NCBI RefSeq assembly: GCF_010015585.1
Contig: NW_022985095.1
Span: 1-64,000 of the forward strand
Reading direction: 5' to 3'
Length of the DNA stretch: 64,000 bases
From: Eremomyces bilateralis CBS 781.70
Taxonomy: Eukaryota > Ascomycota > Dothideomycetes > Eremomycetales > Eremomycetaceae
Positions 9,067-20,615 of this stretch are shown in pieces; position 1 is the stretch's first letter; each line of letters begins with the position of its first letter. The position numbers and the translations under genes are program-made. A model generated the notes under the pieces. The model ran no database searches. It was not told the origin of the DNA and was given only the letters and a program-made list of their open reading frames with translations.

Positions 9067-12000
9067 CGTGGTACACTTAAGTGATTTGTGTGGGGAGAAG
9101 GGAGACTTGCAGAAGTCGTTAGTGTGCTGGTATACTCTATACCAGAACTTGAAGGGTCATATCAGCATTCATACAGGACGGAATATTCCCGTAGAGAGCG
9201 CTGACGTTGAGCTGGGGACGGTTCCGATTTAGCGCCTTGATGCCTCAGGCATACTTTCTGTAACGTCAACACCCAATCAGATGACCAGCTTTCTGTTGTT
9301 TTATGTTTACCAACAATGGTCACGTGATAGCAACATCCTTGCTATGTCGCACGTGCCAGTGGTGGCAGTCATCAGTCATCACTGTCTGGACTCTGGACTC
9401 GCCCCCACTCTAGACTAACCACCATCCAAAGCCAAATAGAACTCTCCTATCAGGTTCTCCAACAAACCGGAACTGAACAGAAGCGTCCCGTCCGATTCAG
9501 ACCGGTCACTTGCTGTCGTCAAGGTGCCACAACCTCCACTCCTCTCTCTTTGCGATTCTGCATGTCCAAACGAAGGTCTTACAATAGTTACACTGCATCG
9601 CGCCGCTCCCCCCTGCATCCTCAAATGAGTGCGTCTGCCTGCTGTTCTAAATAAGCCCGATCATACAGAAGTCCTGTCTGTGTCTGCAGCAGTTCGGTTA
9701 AGGATTGACCGAAGTCGCATTGTGCTCCATGTCTAGTCCGACTTGATCAATCGCGTCGAGCCGTCCACCCACCTGTTGTTCTACCCTGAGGCGGTGTCGG
9801 GCCACAGAAAACGTGGTTTATGCTGCGCATCGTGATGTTGCCGATAAGGTTTACGGAAGGCTACTGCTTCGACGGGTTCAACGGTCGCCTTGCAGTATCT
9901 CATCGCTGATCCTCCATAATGTTGCTAAGCGATTGACCAGGCGTCTCCGATTTCCCTCGGGATGATTCGTGTCATCCAAGACCCGGAACGAATCACGCAT
10001 CGATTTGCGCCCTCCACATCTAGGAATTGATCCCGGATGCCGAACGGGATGCAGCATTTCTCCTTCTATCGATACAACCCCTGCTATGCAAGTAGCCAGG
10101 TGGCTAAGATGCCTTGCACCGCCGACCTGTTGCTTTTGGCTGTTATTTCTATCATTTCTATGCAGTCAGGTTCTAGCTAAGATGATTCGGCGAGTGCCTG
10201 TGGGCTTCCGCTGCACCGATTTCCCTTTTTCCCGCTTCGGTTGATACGTTCTTTAATGTCGAACAGTATTCCATGCAGATTGCAGAAAAAGATACATCAC
10301 CACTACGACACATGTTGGTGGCTTGGAAATGCGGACCGCTCCGCAACCAACCGCTGTCATTTAGTTAGCCGAGTTCGCGTTTCGCTCCATGCTGCTGTGC
10401 TCGATTCTTTTCTGATCTTTTCTGTGTTTCCTTGATTTCAACCTTTGAATTTGTCCTCCTTGGATGTGAAGAGCATGAATGGATGGATGGATTTACTGGT
10501 TCTAGAATCCATAATGCAGTTCGCTGGTCGTTAGCGTGACTTGCTCTTTGCATCAAGGTGTCACTTTTGGATCCTGGCGGCCCTGGTTGCTCCCTCTCTA
10601 GCCGACAATTCGACCAAGACTCATCTGAGATCATCTCATGCGCCATTGGCTTGGGGTAGCTGCATCGCTCCCTCGTGCGAATCATTCATCAGGTGTGACG
10701 GCAAGATTTCCTGTCCACGCAGTGGTCTAGGAGGTCGAAAAGATCAGTTTCCAATTTGCCGGGCCAATTTGTTTGCTAGACCCCTGTCCCTGTAAGTCAC
10801 CAGGGTGCCTTGCTCGACCGCTCACTGTGCCCACGGAGTAGTGAGTACGTCCAACCCCTGGGAGAGCACAGCCGTTGAAACAGCGGATGGCTGCTTGCGT
10901 TGCCCACGGCAAATCATTAACGCAACGCAAACGTCTTCATTCGTAGCAGGTCAAACTTAGTCCAGGGGAAATGACATGGCAACACTGGAGACACCCTCAC
11001 CTGGCAAGCTAGGAAACCTGCTATCCCAGGTGCACTCAGTACAGTATTCAACACAAAAGATTGAGTCTGGGAACAATACTTGCATTTCGCCACACCCCAC
11101 TTTCCCTTGTGCCAGCGTCATCGCACGAACGTCACAGGACTCTGCTTCGCTCAATAGGGAGGTTCAGTCCTTGACAGGCTGACGTGGTACTAGGGTTCTG
11201 CGATCTGCGCGAGCGCACATTGGGAGTGGGTGCCGTAGCCACGATCCGCCCTGTCGAACTCCGAACCTGTGATCACAAACTTCGACGGATATTGGCTTAC
11301 GATCTGTACTCCTTTACTATAGGATGGATGTATCAAGCGTCCGGTTGACGTCTGGCCCTGGAGTCACGTCTCGTCCTTACTATCCATGGACGCACCAATA
11401 ACGCTTGTATCCTCTTGAGGTGTATAAAGCAGTGTTTGCTCTGATTAAACAGTGTCTACGTCCAGTGAGGCTACTTCTGTGGCTTCACGATTGGCCATCG
11501 AGGTCCCTGATTGGGCAATGTCTAAGCGTTTGCCCTCAACGAAACCAATACAGCGACTGCGTCCCTGCATACTACTCATGATTTCCAACAAACGGTACGA
11601 CGACAATTTTGATCCCCCACAATCAACATCACTAGGTCACACACGAACCGAGAGCTCCAATGTGTCTAATTCTCCTGCACTGTCCCAGATCCTCAGATGC
11701 TTGTGGGGACCTCGTTACCTATCCGCATTGCATGTGTCTCATTTGTTTGTCCTTCACTTGCCTTTGCAGTGTCCCACATTCGACGAGCATTGGAGGGCGA
11801 TGTGTCGAGACCACTAGAGTGAGAGCAAGAAAGTGGGCGAACATTTGACCATTCCTGGACTATTTGCAATACGTTGACTGGCTTTTTATTCCACGATGAG
11901 TAAACGGTGAGAGCATGGTCAAGCTGTGTTTCACGAGCTAGAAATTTCCTTTGCAATCAACGGCTGTTGTGTCCCTCTAGAGGCATATCAATGAACCGTA

Positions 12001-12525
12001 CGAAAGCCTCAAAATATGGGTGGGCCTCCTTAACCCTGATTATGCAGCTCCCGGTGATTGGACCAGGCGACAGGCGCAGATCAAACCGAATACTGCTCCC
12101 CTCGGTTCAAGTTGCACAAATTGCTAGCAATGATTCTGTTCTTCAAGCAACCTAAAGCAGAATACGACACCCCGTAGAATATCTGCTGCATTCACTCTTC
12201 TGGATGTTGGCAAGGTTGGTCAACCTCCTCGAACTTGCCGCCTGGTATAACTTCATCCAACCCCCAGCCAGCCGGTGTACTGTTTGTTTCACTTCCTCCA
12301 CATATCTGACATCTCCTTTAGTTTTCCCTGATGCACGCTGCGATACTTCATATTACGAGGATGGTCTCCCCTTGCTGTTGACCAGTGTGACCATACTCGT
12401 TCTCTGCGTCGTCTCTACCTTAAATGTGTCATTTCTTCAACGCATGTTGCAGAGGGGCTCTTCTACCCCTGGCTCTCGAAAATTGCTTCAGTCGCTGATG
12501 AAGAGCTGCCTGCCCGCTCTCTGCA
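9067..12525. other. Long non-coding interval, promoter or leader of Zn2Cys6 gene
   Basis: About 3.5 kb without a recognisable protein lies between the divergent CYP6 and Zn2Cys6 genes. Short open frames occur on both strands but lack family motifs or a consistent splice pattern. A TATAAA box at 11423-11428 could start transcription and would give a leader of about 1.1 kb with several upstream ATGs. No tRNA-like B box stood out. The length is large for this gene-dense region and suggests extended regulatory sequence or an unannotated non-coding RNA. Confidence 0.5.
11423..11428 (+). promoter_or_regulatory. Candidate TATA box for the Zn2Cys6 gene
   Basis: TATAAA in the context GAGGTGTATAAAGCAG, about 1.1 kb upstream of the likely start codon. 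This is only a sequence match; no transcription start is known. Confidence 0.3.
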
Positions 12526-14447
12526 ATGACACCTGCACTACACCTCCAAGAGCATTTTGACCATGTCGGGGGTCGTTATTCTAATATGAACGTTCAGCAT
12601 TATTATGCGGATCGACACGGTCCTTTACCCATAGCAAATGGTCACTACCACCGTCCTGACCCCCGATCTTATCCAGCGTCACAGCATCATCGGCCAGTCC
12701 GGATGCATCGTGACATGGAGGAAGTCAATCAGGCACCGCCGAGGAAAAGAATTGCCCTTGCTGTAAGTTTCCTTCAGTTCAGCCCCTCCGTCTGCAGCCC
12801 AAGTATGAGAGCTGCCGCATCTATGTTGAGAAGGAAAGGTATGAGTGAGTGGGCTAACAGTGATTACAGTGCGCACGATGCAGAAAACGAAAAATTAAAT
12901 GCAGTGGCGACCCTGGTAATGGCTCGGGGTGTCATAATTGCAGGCAAGCTGGCGTTGAATCTCATGTTTGCCAGTTCAACAGAGTCAGTGCACTTCCCTT
13001 CCCATCGAGTTCTTTGTGCTGACAGCCCTAGGTTGGGACAATGGTTGGGACAATGGATTACTCGACCTTGATTGATACGCAACACTGCCCAAGTCCCGTA
13101 AATGGATACTCGACTAGTCCGACATCTGCGGACGGGTCTGAGACTGCGATGTCTTCCCGATCACTGCCAGGCTCCTCTTATTCCGTCCCGAGACCTGGAT
13201 CAAATTACCCTCCTTGGATAGCGGCGACCTACCCCGATACCTCAAGCGCAGAGACTTACAGTTTGATGCCGCCCTACTCATCTTACGGCTCGACCAACGA
13301 AGCGGTCCAGTGGACTGGCGGCCAGTACCCTGTTCGTTCATACAGCGCCCGAAGCCTCGTTGACCCCGATCCATCTGCTACCTACCCGGGCCTTCCTCTT
13401 ACCACAGTAGTAAATGTCAACGCTGCAGCTCGGATTTCCAACATGGACAACACAGCTCTTGACTCGGCTTCTGAAATTTCAGGACAAGAGTCAACGAATT
13501 TTGTTATGAATTCCCTTCAGTCGACCTTGCCGATCTCGTCTACTCGCCAACTTCCGATTCCTACTGGCCCTTCCCCAAATGCGTCTACCGTAGGCATCGG
13601 GCCCATACGCAACAGCAATATTATTGGAGCGCACTCTGTAGGAGAAACAATGGACAGTACGGCTCATTACACGCGACAAGCAATGTGCTGGCAATCTCAA
13701 AATGCAACGGATACCAGTCTCCATGGGACGAATACTGAACCATCTATGTCTGGCTCCGAGTATCGAAATGGATCCATCAACAACGTCTGCACGACCGCAG
13801 CCAGCGCGCCAGGCATTGAAAATCTCACGTCCTCTGGTTTCGCTGCAGAGAGGCATGTTTTCGGAAAGCCCTCCTCACCAGACGAACTCCGCGGTCATAA
13901 ATCTCACAGCACAATCGGCCCGCTGGGCTACATCACTAGCTCCTTTGCCAACCAATCCAACTCGACTGATGCCGGCACAACCCTAGCAAAACTCGAATCA
14001 GGGACCCCTCGCCAGTCTGTTAGCAGTGCGTACATTCCAGGAGATACCTCTGCAACGCTTCCAAATGCGGCGAACACCCTCCCACGGCCAGTCCGTCCAA
14101 CACCAACTGAGTCTGAATCATCGTCGGCCATCCTTCGTCGAGCTGACTCGTCTTGCAATCTTTACTCGTTTTCGACCGACGCTACCAAACGGCCCTCCAC
14201 ATCTTCATCAATGTCTCAGCTGGAGATGAGTGGTGGAGGCGGCCTTACAAGTTCCGCCGAGAACAGTCTCTCCGGATCGTCAACTCTCGTCAGCGGTCAT
14301 ACTTATGCTCCAGTGTACCAAGCACATACACCGCACAATGTACAAGCTTCGCATTCGGAATCACTGGGAGCTGATAGCTCCGTCGGCGGATATGAACGTG
14401 GTGTGGCAGTAGGTGGTGATCGAGGTGAATCCAGCAGAGGCTTTTAA
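12526..14447 (+). CDS. Zn(II)2Cys6 transcription factor
   Basis: Three exons, 12526-12762, 12870-12983 and 13032-14447, give 588 residues from the ATG at 12526, or 568 from a second in-frame ATG at 12586; I cannot decide between them. Exon 2 encodes the whole binuclear zinc cluster, starting CARCRKRKIKCSG and continuing through GCHNCRQAG to VCQFNR. This is the six-cysteine fungal DNA-binding motif, preceded by basic RKRIALA from exon 1. The long C-terminal region is rich in Ser, Thr, Asn and Pro with no recognisable fungal middle homology domain, which suggests a disordered activation region. Exon 2 is 114 bases with phase 0 on both sides. The targets are unknown. The long upstream interval suggests complex regulation. 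Confidence 0.85.
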
Positions 14448-15088
14448 TTCCATAGCATCGAAATTCTTCTCCAGCCATTGCTGCTCACAACTACACCAGT
14501 CGTTTCCTACTCCCTTCGAAAATTTGCTGAATGTATTCTCTTGGTGTAATATGATAAACCTAGTATGAAAGGGTTCAACATTACCGAGGCACTAATAATC
14601 GGTGTTTGGAGTTATCGATGTATTAAAATCGAGTGTCGCTGGTGTCCTTTTGTCCGCTTACTAGAGCAGAACAGGGCCTCTCACAGAGCCATTGTTTGCA
14701 TGCTGGTCGATGGGTACCTAGAGATGCTTCAATTCCACGGCACCTCCAGGAGGTGGACATGGTTAGAAAAAGGATGGGTTGATAAAAGTCAATTGAAGCT
14801 TTCGGTTAGTTGCATTGGAATGAATTGCCTGCTCGTGCTTGTCTTTGAATGTTACTGTATTCGCTGAAACTAGAAGCCTAGAGCGACGTCTTTGACGTCT
14901 TTTTTGTGAGCATTCCGGACTATGGACAGCAGTACCTTAATAACCAACACATTCCATCTGCCCTCACGCCAAAGTTCTTCGCATGCGCTTCGTTCACTCA
15001 GCAACATTAACTTTGCCAACTTCTAGCTGATTTATATCGATTCAAGAGGACGCCTGAGTGCAAACAATATATTCAGTTCGTCAAAAAG
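14448..15088. other. Intergenic region downstream of Zn2Cys6 gene
   Basis: This stretch of about 640 bases holds the 3' untranslated region of the Zn2Cys6 gene. A short open frame at 14565-14867 has no motif or splice support. I see no other feature. Confidence 0.5.
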
Positions 15089-16640
15089 ATGGCCACAACC
15101 ACGCGTATAACGCGGAAAATGGCCCGAAGGCATCCCAATGTCGAGTTTGCCGAAATAAACACGAACATAAGGACTCGACCCGTACCAAAATTACCAGCTA
15201 AATTCACTATTGATGGGAAAACCCGGCCACGAAAGTTCAACGAAGTCGATTGGCAAACTTTAACACCCTACGAAACCTCACTTCCCGTAGCACTTGTACT
15301 CTTCGAAACCACCTACAAAGGCCGAAAAGAGGAGGCAGAAAGCAGAAGAGGAAAGAAGGTTTCTTGAAGCGAGAATGGCTACATTGCGTCATATTCAAAG
15401 GATGGCGGGTGAATATTTCGCGGATCTCACTGAGGAGTTCAAGCTGGGCAGAGAAGAATGGGTAAAAAGGAAGATGCCCACAGCAAGTTGCAGAATGAGG
15501 CTGAGACGTCGGAAACATTCATGACTCCTCGACAGCTAGCCCATCTCTAGAGAGCCTGGGAAACGTTTTATGACGCTAGGTGCTATTAGCACTCCGCAAG
15601 GGTTGACAAGGCTTCCAGAACTATCATCATGGTTGACCGGGCGTTTGAATCGTCACTTAGACGAGATTTCTTTAGATTCAACGAAAATTCGCACTATCGC
15701 TACTTTAATACCGCTCGCTTCCACTTGCAATGTTCGAAAACTACGATCCGGTCACTGAACAGCCTGTTGAGAGAGCCTCAATGGAGGATTGGGTGAACTT
15801 TTACCTGAGAAACAACTGTGCCACATTCTTACGAGCTGATCAAGTCCAAATCCTCCCTGGGCACATCATGGTTACGTACAAGAAGGCCTTGGAGGACATC
15901 TATGAGACGGGAGGTCGCATCCACGTACCAAAGGTCACCTACTACACTCTGGGCGACATAGAGGAGAGGACACCATAAACGAGGCACAATTGGAGACTCC
16001 GAAGGACATTGTGATGGAAAAACTTTCGCCATTCCATATCGGCATCTGGGGCATAGGGGCTGTAATGTACCATACCACATTGATGGTGAAAGTTTGAGTA
16101 GGGGAAAGTATATAAAGTCAACAAGAGACGTCAAAGGTACAGCCGCACTGATCAATCTACTAGGCTTTTCCGATCGAAGGATTTCGAGAATGTTGTGGAG
16201 ACCAACGCAAAACTTGAACTATTAAAGTCAATCAGAAACGCACTTCACGATAATCCTATGGCAAGGCAGCTATGCATTAACTGGGATCGAATGTCATACG
16301 AATCAGGACTAGAAGTCCAAGGGTTTGTCAAAGACAACGAAAGGACAGGATGTCGCAGACACCGAGGAATCACCTGGCGTGATGGGAAACTCCATGTTGG
16401 AGTGCCAACCGGCCCATCTGATCTTGGTGAGGAATGTCCTGTCGATTACCACCTTGAGTCGTGACCATTCAATCCCTATAGGCCGGACTGGGAGGAATTC
16501 GAATTGTATTCGGAGCGACTGACGACACAGGGGAACCCATATACTATGGTGCTGAAGCAGAATCTTCGTGAACTGAACACACTACCGCGCGGTCTTGAAC
16601 CACATGTTGGAGAGCATTTATAACTATAAATGCACAGTAC
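15089..16640 (+). pseudogene. Decayed hypothetical gene
   Basis: Protein-like stretches follow one another on the plus strand but in changing frames. The first is a basic N-terminus from 15089 (MATTTRITRKMARRHPNV, then WQTLTPYETS). Next is a charged helical stretch around 15300-15470 (MAGEYFADLTEEFKLGREEW). Then come a segment at 15730-15978 (ERASMEDWVNFYLRNNCATF) and one at 16195-16464 (ELLKSIRNALHDNPMARQL). The order and spacing suggest one gene of unknown family that is no longer continuous. Some gaps could be introns, but the donors available are poor. I do not recognise the family and cannot say whether it is a host gene or part of an old element. Confidence 0.4.
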
Positions 16641-17309
16641 ATACTTTTGTGTTATTCCGCGGCCATCCCATTTATGTTCAAAAGCCGGAGAGTGAGATTC
16701 CACTGGATGACAAATGTCCTTGCCCTGGTGAGCATCAAGGGTTTGTGTAAGTGCAACGTCATGTTCAATCCAGCCCATTTTACGTTTGCTAGTGAACCTG
16801 GAAAGCAGCAAGGTATGCTCGGCAGACGACTGCGATGATTTCCAACAGCAGGAGGCAATGGATGCTCCAGAAATGGGCTCAATATCAAAAAAAGTAGGTG
16901 CAAAAATAATCCGAAGTACTGTCCGTTCAGTGTCCGCTAACCTTCGGTACTCTAGTTACCTGGAAGAACGGGAGGATCGCAGACAAATGAGGATCAACCT
17001 CCACCGTGACGAGCTCGAAGCGTCAAGAGCCTTTACCACTAGAACGCAGGACCGATATCCCGGAGACGGGCGCAATAAGAGAAAAGGGTGCGGCGGAATA
17101 AGGAACTATATTATGCCGGGACGTATATCTCGACCTGGGTGGTAACAGGTATTTAAAAAGCCCAGTGCCTCTCGATTTGTGCAATTCTGGGTACCAATAT
17201 TCATGAGAGTCGTCGTGGATAACAAGTCCTTGCTCTTCACACTGTAAGATTCCAATTGCCATTTACAGTACGAAGCATTCGGTTTAGAACAGAATTTTAA
17301 CAATATGTT
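16641..17309. other. Intergenic region without a recognised gene
   Basis: An open frame at 16786-17145 on the plus strand is rich in Arg and Lys and may be a further remnant of the decayed gene upstream, but nothing in it is diagnostic. The rest is the 3' flank of the minus-strand gene ending at 17310. Confidence 0.4.
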
Positions 17310-18653
17310 TCATATAAACTCCAAGAAACACGCAAACTTTCGGCTGTTCAGCTGCGGAGGATCATGCAATAACTCAATTGCCTTGACCTTAACAGGAGTC
17401 GAATTTCGCCCCCATGTGATTAGGCTTGTAAAAGTCCCGCCATTCCTCAGATCGATAGTAAGCTGCTCATGCTGCCTCCTCGACGACCCCATGAAATTGA
17501 CCACCACATCCTCCCCTTTCAAATTTTCGGAGGCCGATTCGATGGTATAGGATATGCCTCCCCAGCTCTTCGGTTCGCGCTTGGTTCGTAGCACTAAGCA
17601 CTGGCTCCAGGCCGGGATCATGTCTTGTACTGCAATGACAAATTCCTCCCAAACGGTTTTTAGGTTGCCGTGCCAGAGCCGGTTGGGGGTTGATACCGCT
17701 TCCGTGTTTTGGCAGTTGCTTTTCTTTGCTTCGTCGGCCCAGTCGACCTGATAGTCCATCAGTCGTCGTGTAAGCCACTGCCTCTGGCCAGCTTCCAGGG
17801 TTGCCCAAGCATTGGAGACGCATTCTCGTATAATGTCCGTGGAATCGATCTGTGCAATGACTTCCGTAGCTCCCCTTGATTTCAATCGTCGACGTGCTGG
17901 AGCATTCCTTGGCACCCCCTTTATAGACTGTTCCATGACCAAGGAGATGACGTTGATAAATATCCTGCTGCTGCACCCTATCCCAGAGAAGGAAACAGCC
18001 AGTGAAGTGGCCGGCGAGTCAATAGCTCCGTCGTGCTGAACACTCTGGTCGTCAAGCATCGTGGAAGGGGCCGAGGTCATGTTTAAGTACGTGGCAAGGC
18101 CGATAAGTAATGACTGTGCTCCCGGTTCAAATTTCAACGATGCGGAAGTCAGTACCAGTCCGTACGCGGAGTCATCGGCGGTCGCAGCAGCTGTTTCTGT
18201 TGGCGCTGGAGTGGTTTGCTTCGGGAATCGTCTGATAGACGAGAAGATAGTTTGATTGATGGACTGAGGAGATTTGTCTTTAGAGTTCGCCGCATGAAAG
18301 AGCCGATCCCTGGCATATCGTCCGAACTCAGCGACAAGCACCTGGTGTAAGGATCGACTGAGCGGGATACCTTCGACTCTATTGGCTTTTGGTAGAACGT
18401 TACACTTTCTAGTCTGGAGCTTGGGGGGCAATGTTGGGGGATCGTTTGTGCCTGGTTCTGTGGAGTTTGCCTTGGTCACGATTACATCGCCCAAAGTCCC
18501 ACTCTCTTCCCCAAGGTAGCTATACTCCCTTAGACGGCTGAGCCCAATTTTTCGCCGGACTCGATTCCGATTACAAGGCATGTTTAGAGAATAAAGCGAG
18601 GGCAATGTGCCCAAGCCCGAACCAAGGCTATAGAAAGATGGTAATGTTTGCAA
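17310..18653 (-). CDS. Hypothetical protein, unknown family
   Basis: An uninterrupted frame of 447 residues. I do not recognise a domain. The N-terminus carries a short imperfect repeat (LPSFYSLGSGLG then LPSLYSLN) and a basic patch (NRNRVRRKIGLSR). A central segment is rich in Ser/Ala/Thr. The C-terminal third is better structured, with Trp-rich stretches such as WLTRRLMDYQVDWADEAKK and VWEEFVIAVQDMIPAW. No signal peptide or membrane helix is evident. The length of the open frame, far beyond chance at this base composition, is the main support that it is expressed. It stands between a decayed gene and GWT1, so it may be a lineage-restricted gene. Confidence 0.55.
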   Translation of the reverse strand: MQTLPSFYSLGSGLGTLPSLYSLNMPCNRNRVRRKIGLSRLREYSYLGEESGTLGDVIVTKANSTEPGTNDPPTLPPKLQTRKCNVLPKANRVEGIPLSRSLHQVLVAEFGRYARDRLFHAANSKDKSPQSINQTIFSSIRRFPKQTTPAPTETAAATADDSAYGLVLTSASLKFEPGAQSLLIGLATYLNMTSAPSTMLDDQSVQHDGAIDSPATSLAVSFSGIGCSSRIFINVISLVMEQSIKGVPRNAPARRRLKSRGATEVIAQIDSTDIIRECVSNAWATLEAGQRQWLTRRLMDYQVDWADEAKKSNCQNTEAVSTPNRLWHGNLKTVWEEFVIAVQDMIPAWSQCLVLRTKREPKSWGGISYTIESASENLKGEDVVVNFMGSSRRQHEQLTIDLRNGGTFTSLITWGRNSTPVKVKAIELLHDPPQLNSRKFACFLEFI

Positions 18654-19020
18654 CGAGATTGAAGTTTAACGACTTTTAAAAGACACCTGGAGAAGAAAGA
18701 AAACATGTCGGCATATATGCAGATTTGCTAGGCATCACAGCATAGCACGAGAGTCCGCGATGGTATTGTCTGTTAGAGAACTTGCATATTTCTTTATGCA
18801 TTGTGCGCTGCGGCTCCTTGAGACAAGGCGATCGGTCCAGCCTGTAATAGCATTGTCAGACATGTTTCTTTGTACCCTATGTGCTATGATCATTTTGAAA
18901 TAAGACAGTTGGTCCTCAACACATTGAAGAGGTGAGACATGGGTCTAGAACAGAGTCGAATGCATGAAATGAATTCTAGTCTAAATTCACCCAATTGCGT
19001 CAGCATCAAAGGATCCGGCT
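18654..19020. other. Intergenic region between orphan gene and GWT1 3' end
   Basis: These 367 bases hold the promoter of the minus-strand orphan gene and the 3' flank of GWT1, which is transcribed in the same direction. No motif stands out. Confidence 0.4.
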
Positions 19021-20615
19021 TTAGAGTTTGATTGAGATATCGTAGAAATCAAGTATCAAAGCCGAGGTTCCGAGTACCGCCATGTATGCCAGGAGGACAC
19101 CGATACTTTGCAGTTCGGTCATGTGCAGTGTCGGAAGGGTCATGTTGATTAAGCCGGTCAAGAGGTTTGCAAACAAAAAGACCGCTAGGCCGTTCCGGTT
19201 GATGGCATTGAGCACTTGGCTGGTCGATCGTTGAATCCTCTTCTTCTCTTTGGCCTTGTCCTCGTCCGAGGAACCATAGATCCAAGGAAAGGAGAGCTTC
19301 TCAGCAAGATAGCAAAATGCAAGCTGAGTGCAATTGTAACTTGCAACCCAAAGTACATAAGGAAGATTGGCAAGGCGACGGGACACTGAGAGATTGAGTG
19401 AATAGTACTCTGTAGTGATCAAATAAAGTACGCTCCAAATGATTGACCATGACACGAGAGTACCCAGTGCCGTCTGGCGGTACCTCATCGCTTTGGAAAT
19501 GAACGATCCAGGTTTGTCATCCGGAAAGTCTCGCACCGACCGTTCTCGTGGCAAGATATGCGTGCCAGCGGACCGGCCAGTCAAGAATATCGCGAGATAT
19601 CCGAAGAATGAAAAAATCCCCTCGCGATTCATGCTTAGGAGGTCATTTCTTGGCGCACTCAACAAAAACTTCTTTAAGTTGGTAGAGTCAAGCGCAATCT
19701 GATAGACTGCTGCAAGTACGAATGCCAGCACAGCATAGGATGGGACAAACCTCGCTGCAGAGTCGAACATCGCTACGAAGGGAGGCAAGAATGCCAAAGT
19801 GAAGAAGAAGTTCCAATGAACCCCATACTCCGAGACGTGCTCCGCGTAATCTAGCTCTTTGACACTCCACAATCTTGCCAGTCCCAGTACCAGTAAAGGC
19901 AGCGAATGTCGAACGCTGACGTAAAGCCGTTTCAATAGTGGCACCCGTTTCCCGAGCTGCCGTTCTTTTAGGATAGCTCTCGCCGAAACCGTTCCCGCCG
20001 TGAAGACGAAGCTTCCAACCCCCATATCCATAATGCTCGTGCCCCAGGTTTCGGCCTTGGCGAAACGACGAGGAAATATTCGGAAGTCGACGGCAAGAAT
20101 CGCAGCACATGTGATGGACATCATCGCGCCACGGTACATGGTAACGAACGGCTTGATGGGTAAGTCAATTACCCCCGTCCCAGAATCGGTGCTAGTGACT
20201 GGATACTTAGGTTCAACTCTACGGCTTCGAGCAACGGTTTTCGACGTCGTGGGTCTGCGAGGGTTCGGATGAGTCGCGTAAATCGCGATTGCTGGTGCCA
20301 AAAGCAGTGCATGCAGAAGTAGAGGGTGGGATGAGTAGAGGGTAAGTGCAAGCAGCACAACCCCACAATGTAGTATCAGGTCGGTAATGCACGCAGCGGG
20401 CGTGTATGGCGTGAAGTACGACATCCGTGACTGAAGAATAGACCAGAGAAGAACCGATGACTGAAAAACGCGACAAGAGTTAGCAATATGAAGAAGTAGC
20501 GTAACAAGTTGAGACCCACAGTCATCACCCCAGTGACAACATACACCTCCCATACTGATCCACCAGATAGGTTCGAGACAAAAGCCTCCTTTAAGGCCTT
20601 ATAGTTGGTTGTCAT
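19021..20615 (-). CDS. GWT1: GPI-anchor inositol acyltransferase Gwt1/PIG-W
   Basis: Two exons on the minus strand, 20615-20520 and 20460-19021, joined over a 59-base intron (GTGGGT donor, GCTAAC branch, TTTCAG acceptor) in phase 0, giving 511 residues, the usual length. The start MTTNYKALKEAFVSNLSGG matches fungal Gwt1. After the junction comes SSVLLWSILQSRMSYF, followed by many hydrophobic helices and the conserved blocks DFRIFPRRFAKAETWG-S and MNREGIFSFFGYLAIFL. The enzyme acylates the inositol of GlcN-PI in the ER, an early step of GPI-anchor synthesis needed for cell-wall mannoproteins. In yeasts and moulds it is the target of the antifungal manogepix (family knowledge). Nothing in the reading frame looks broken. 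Confidence 0.93.
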
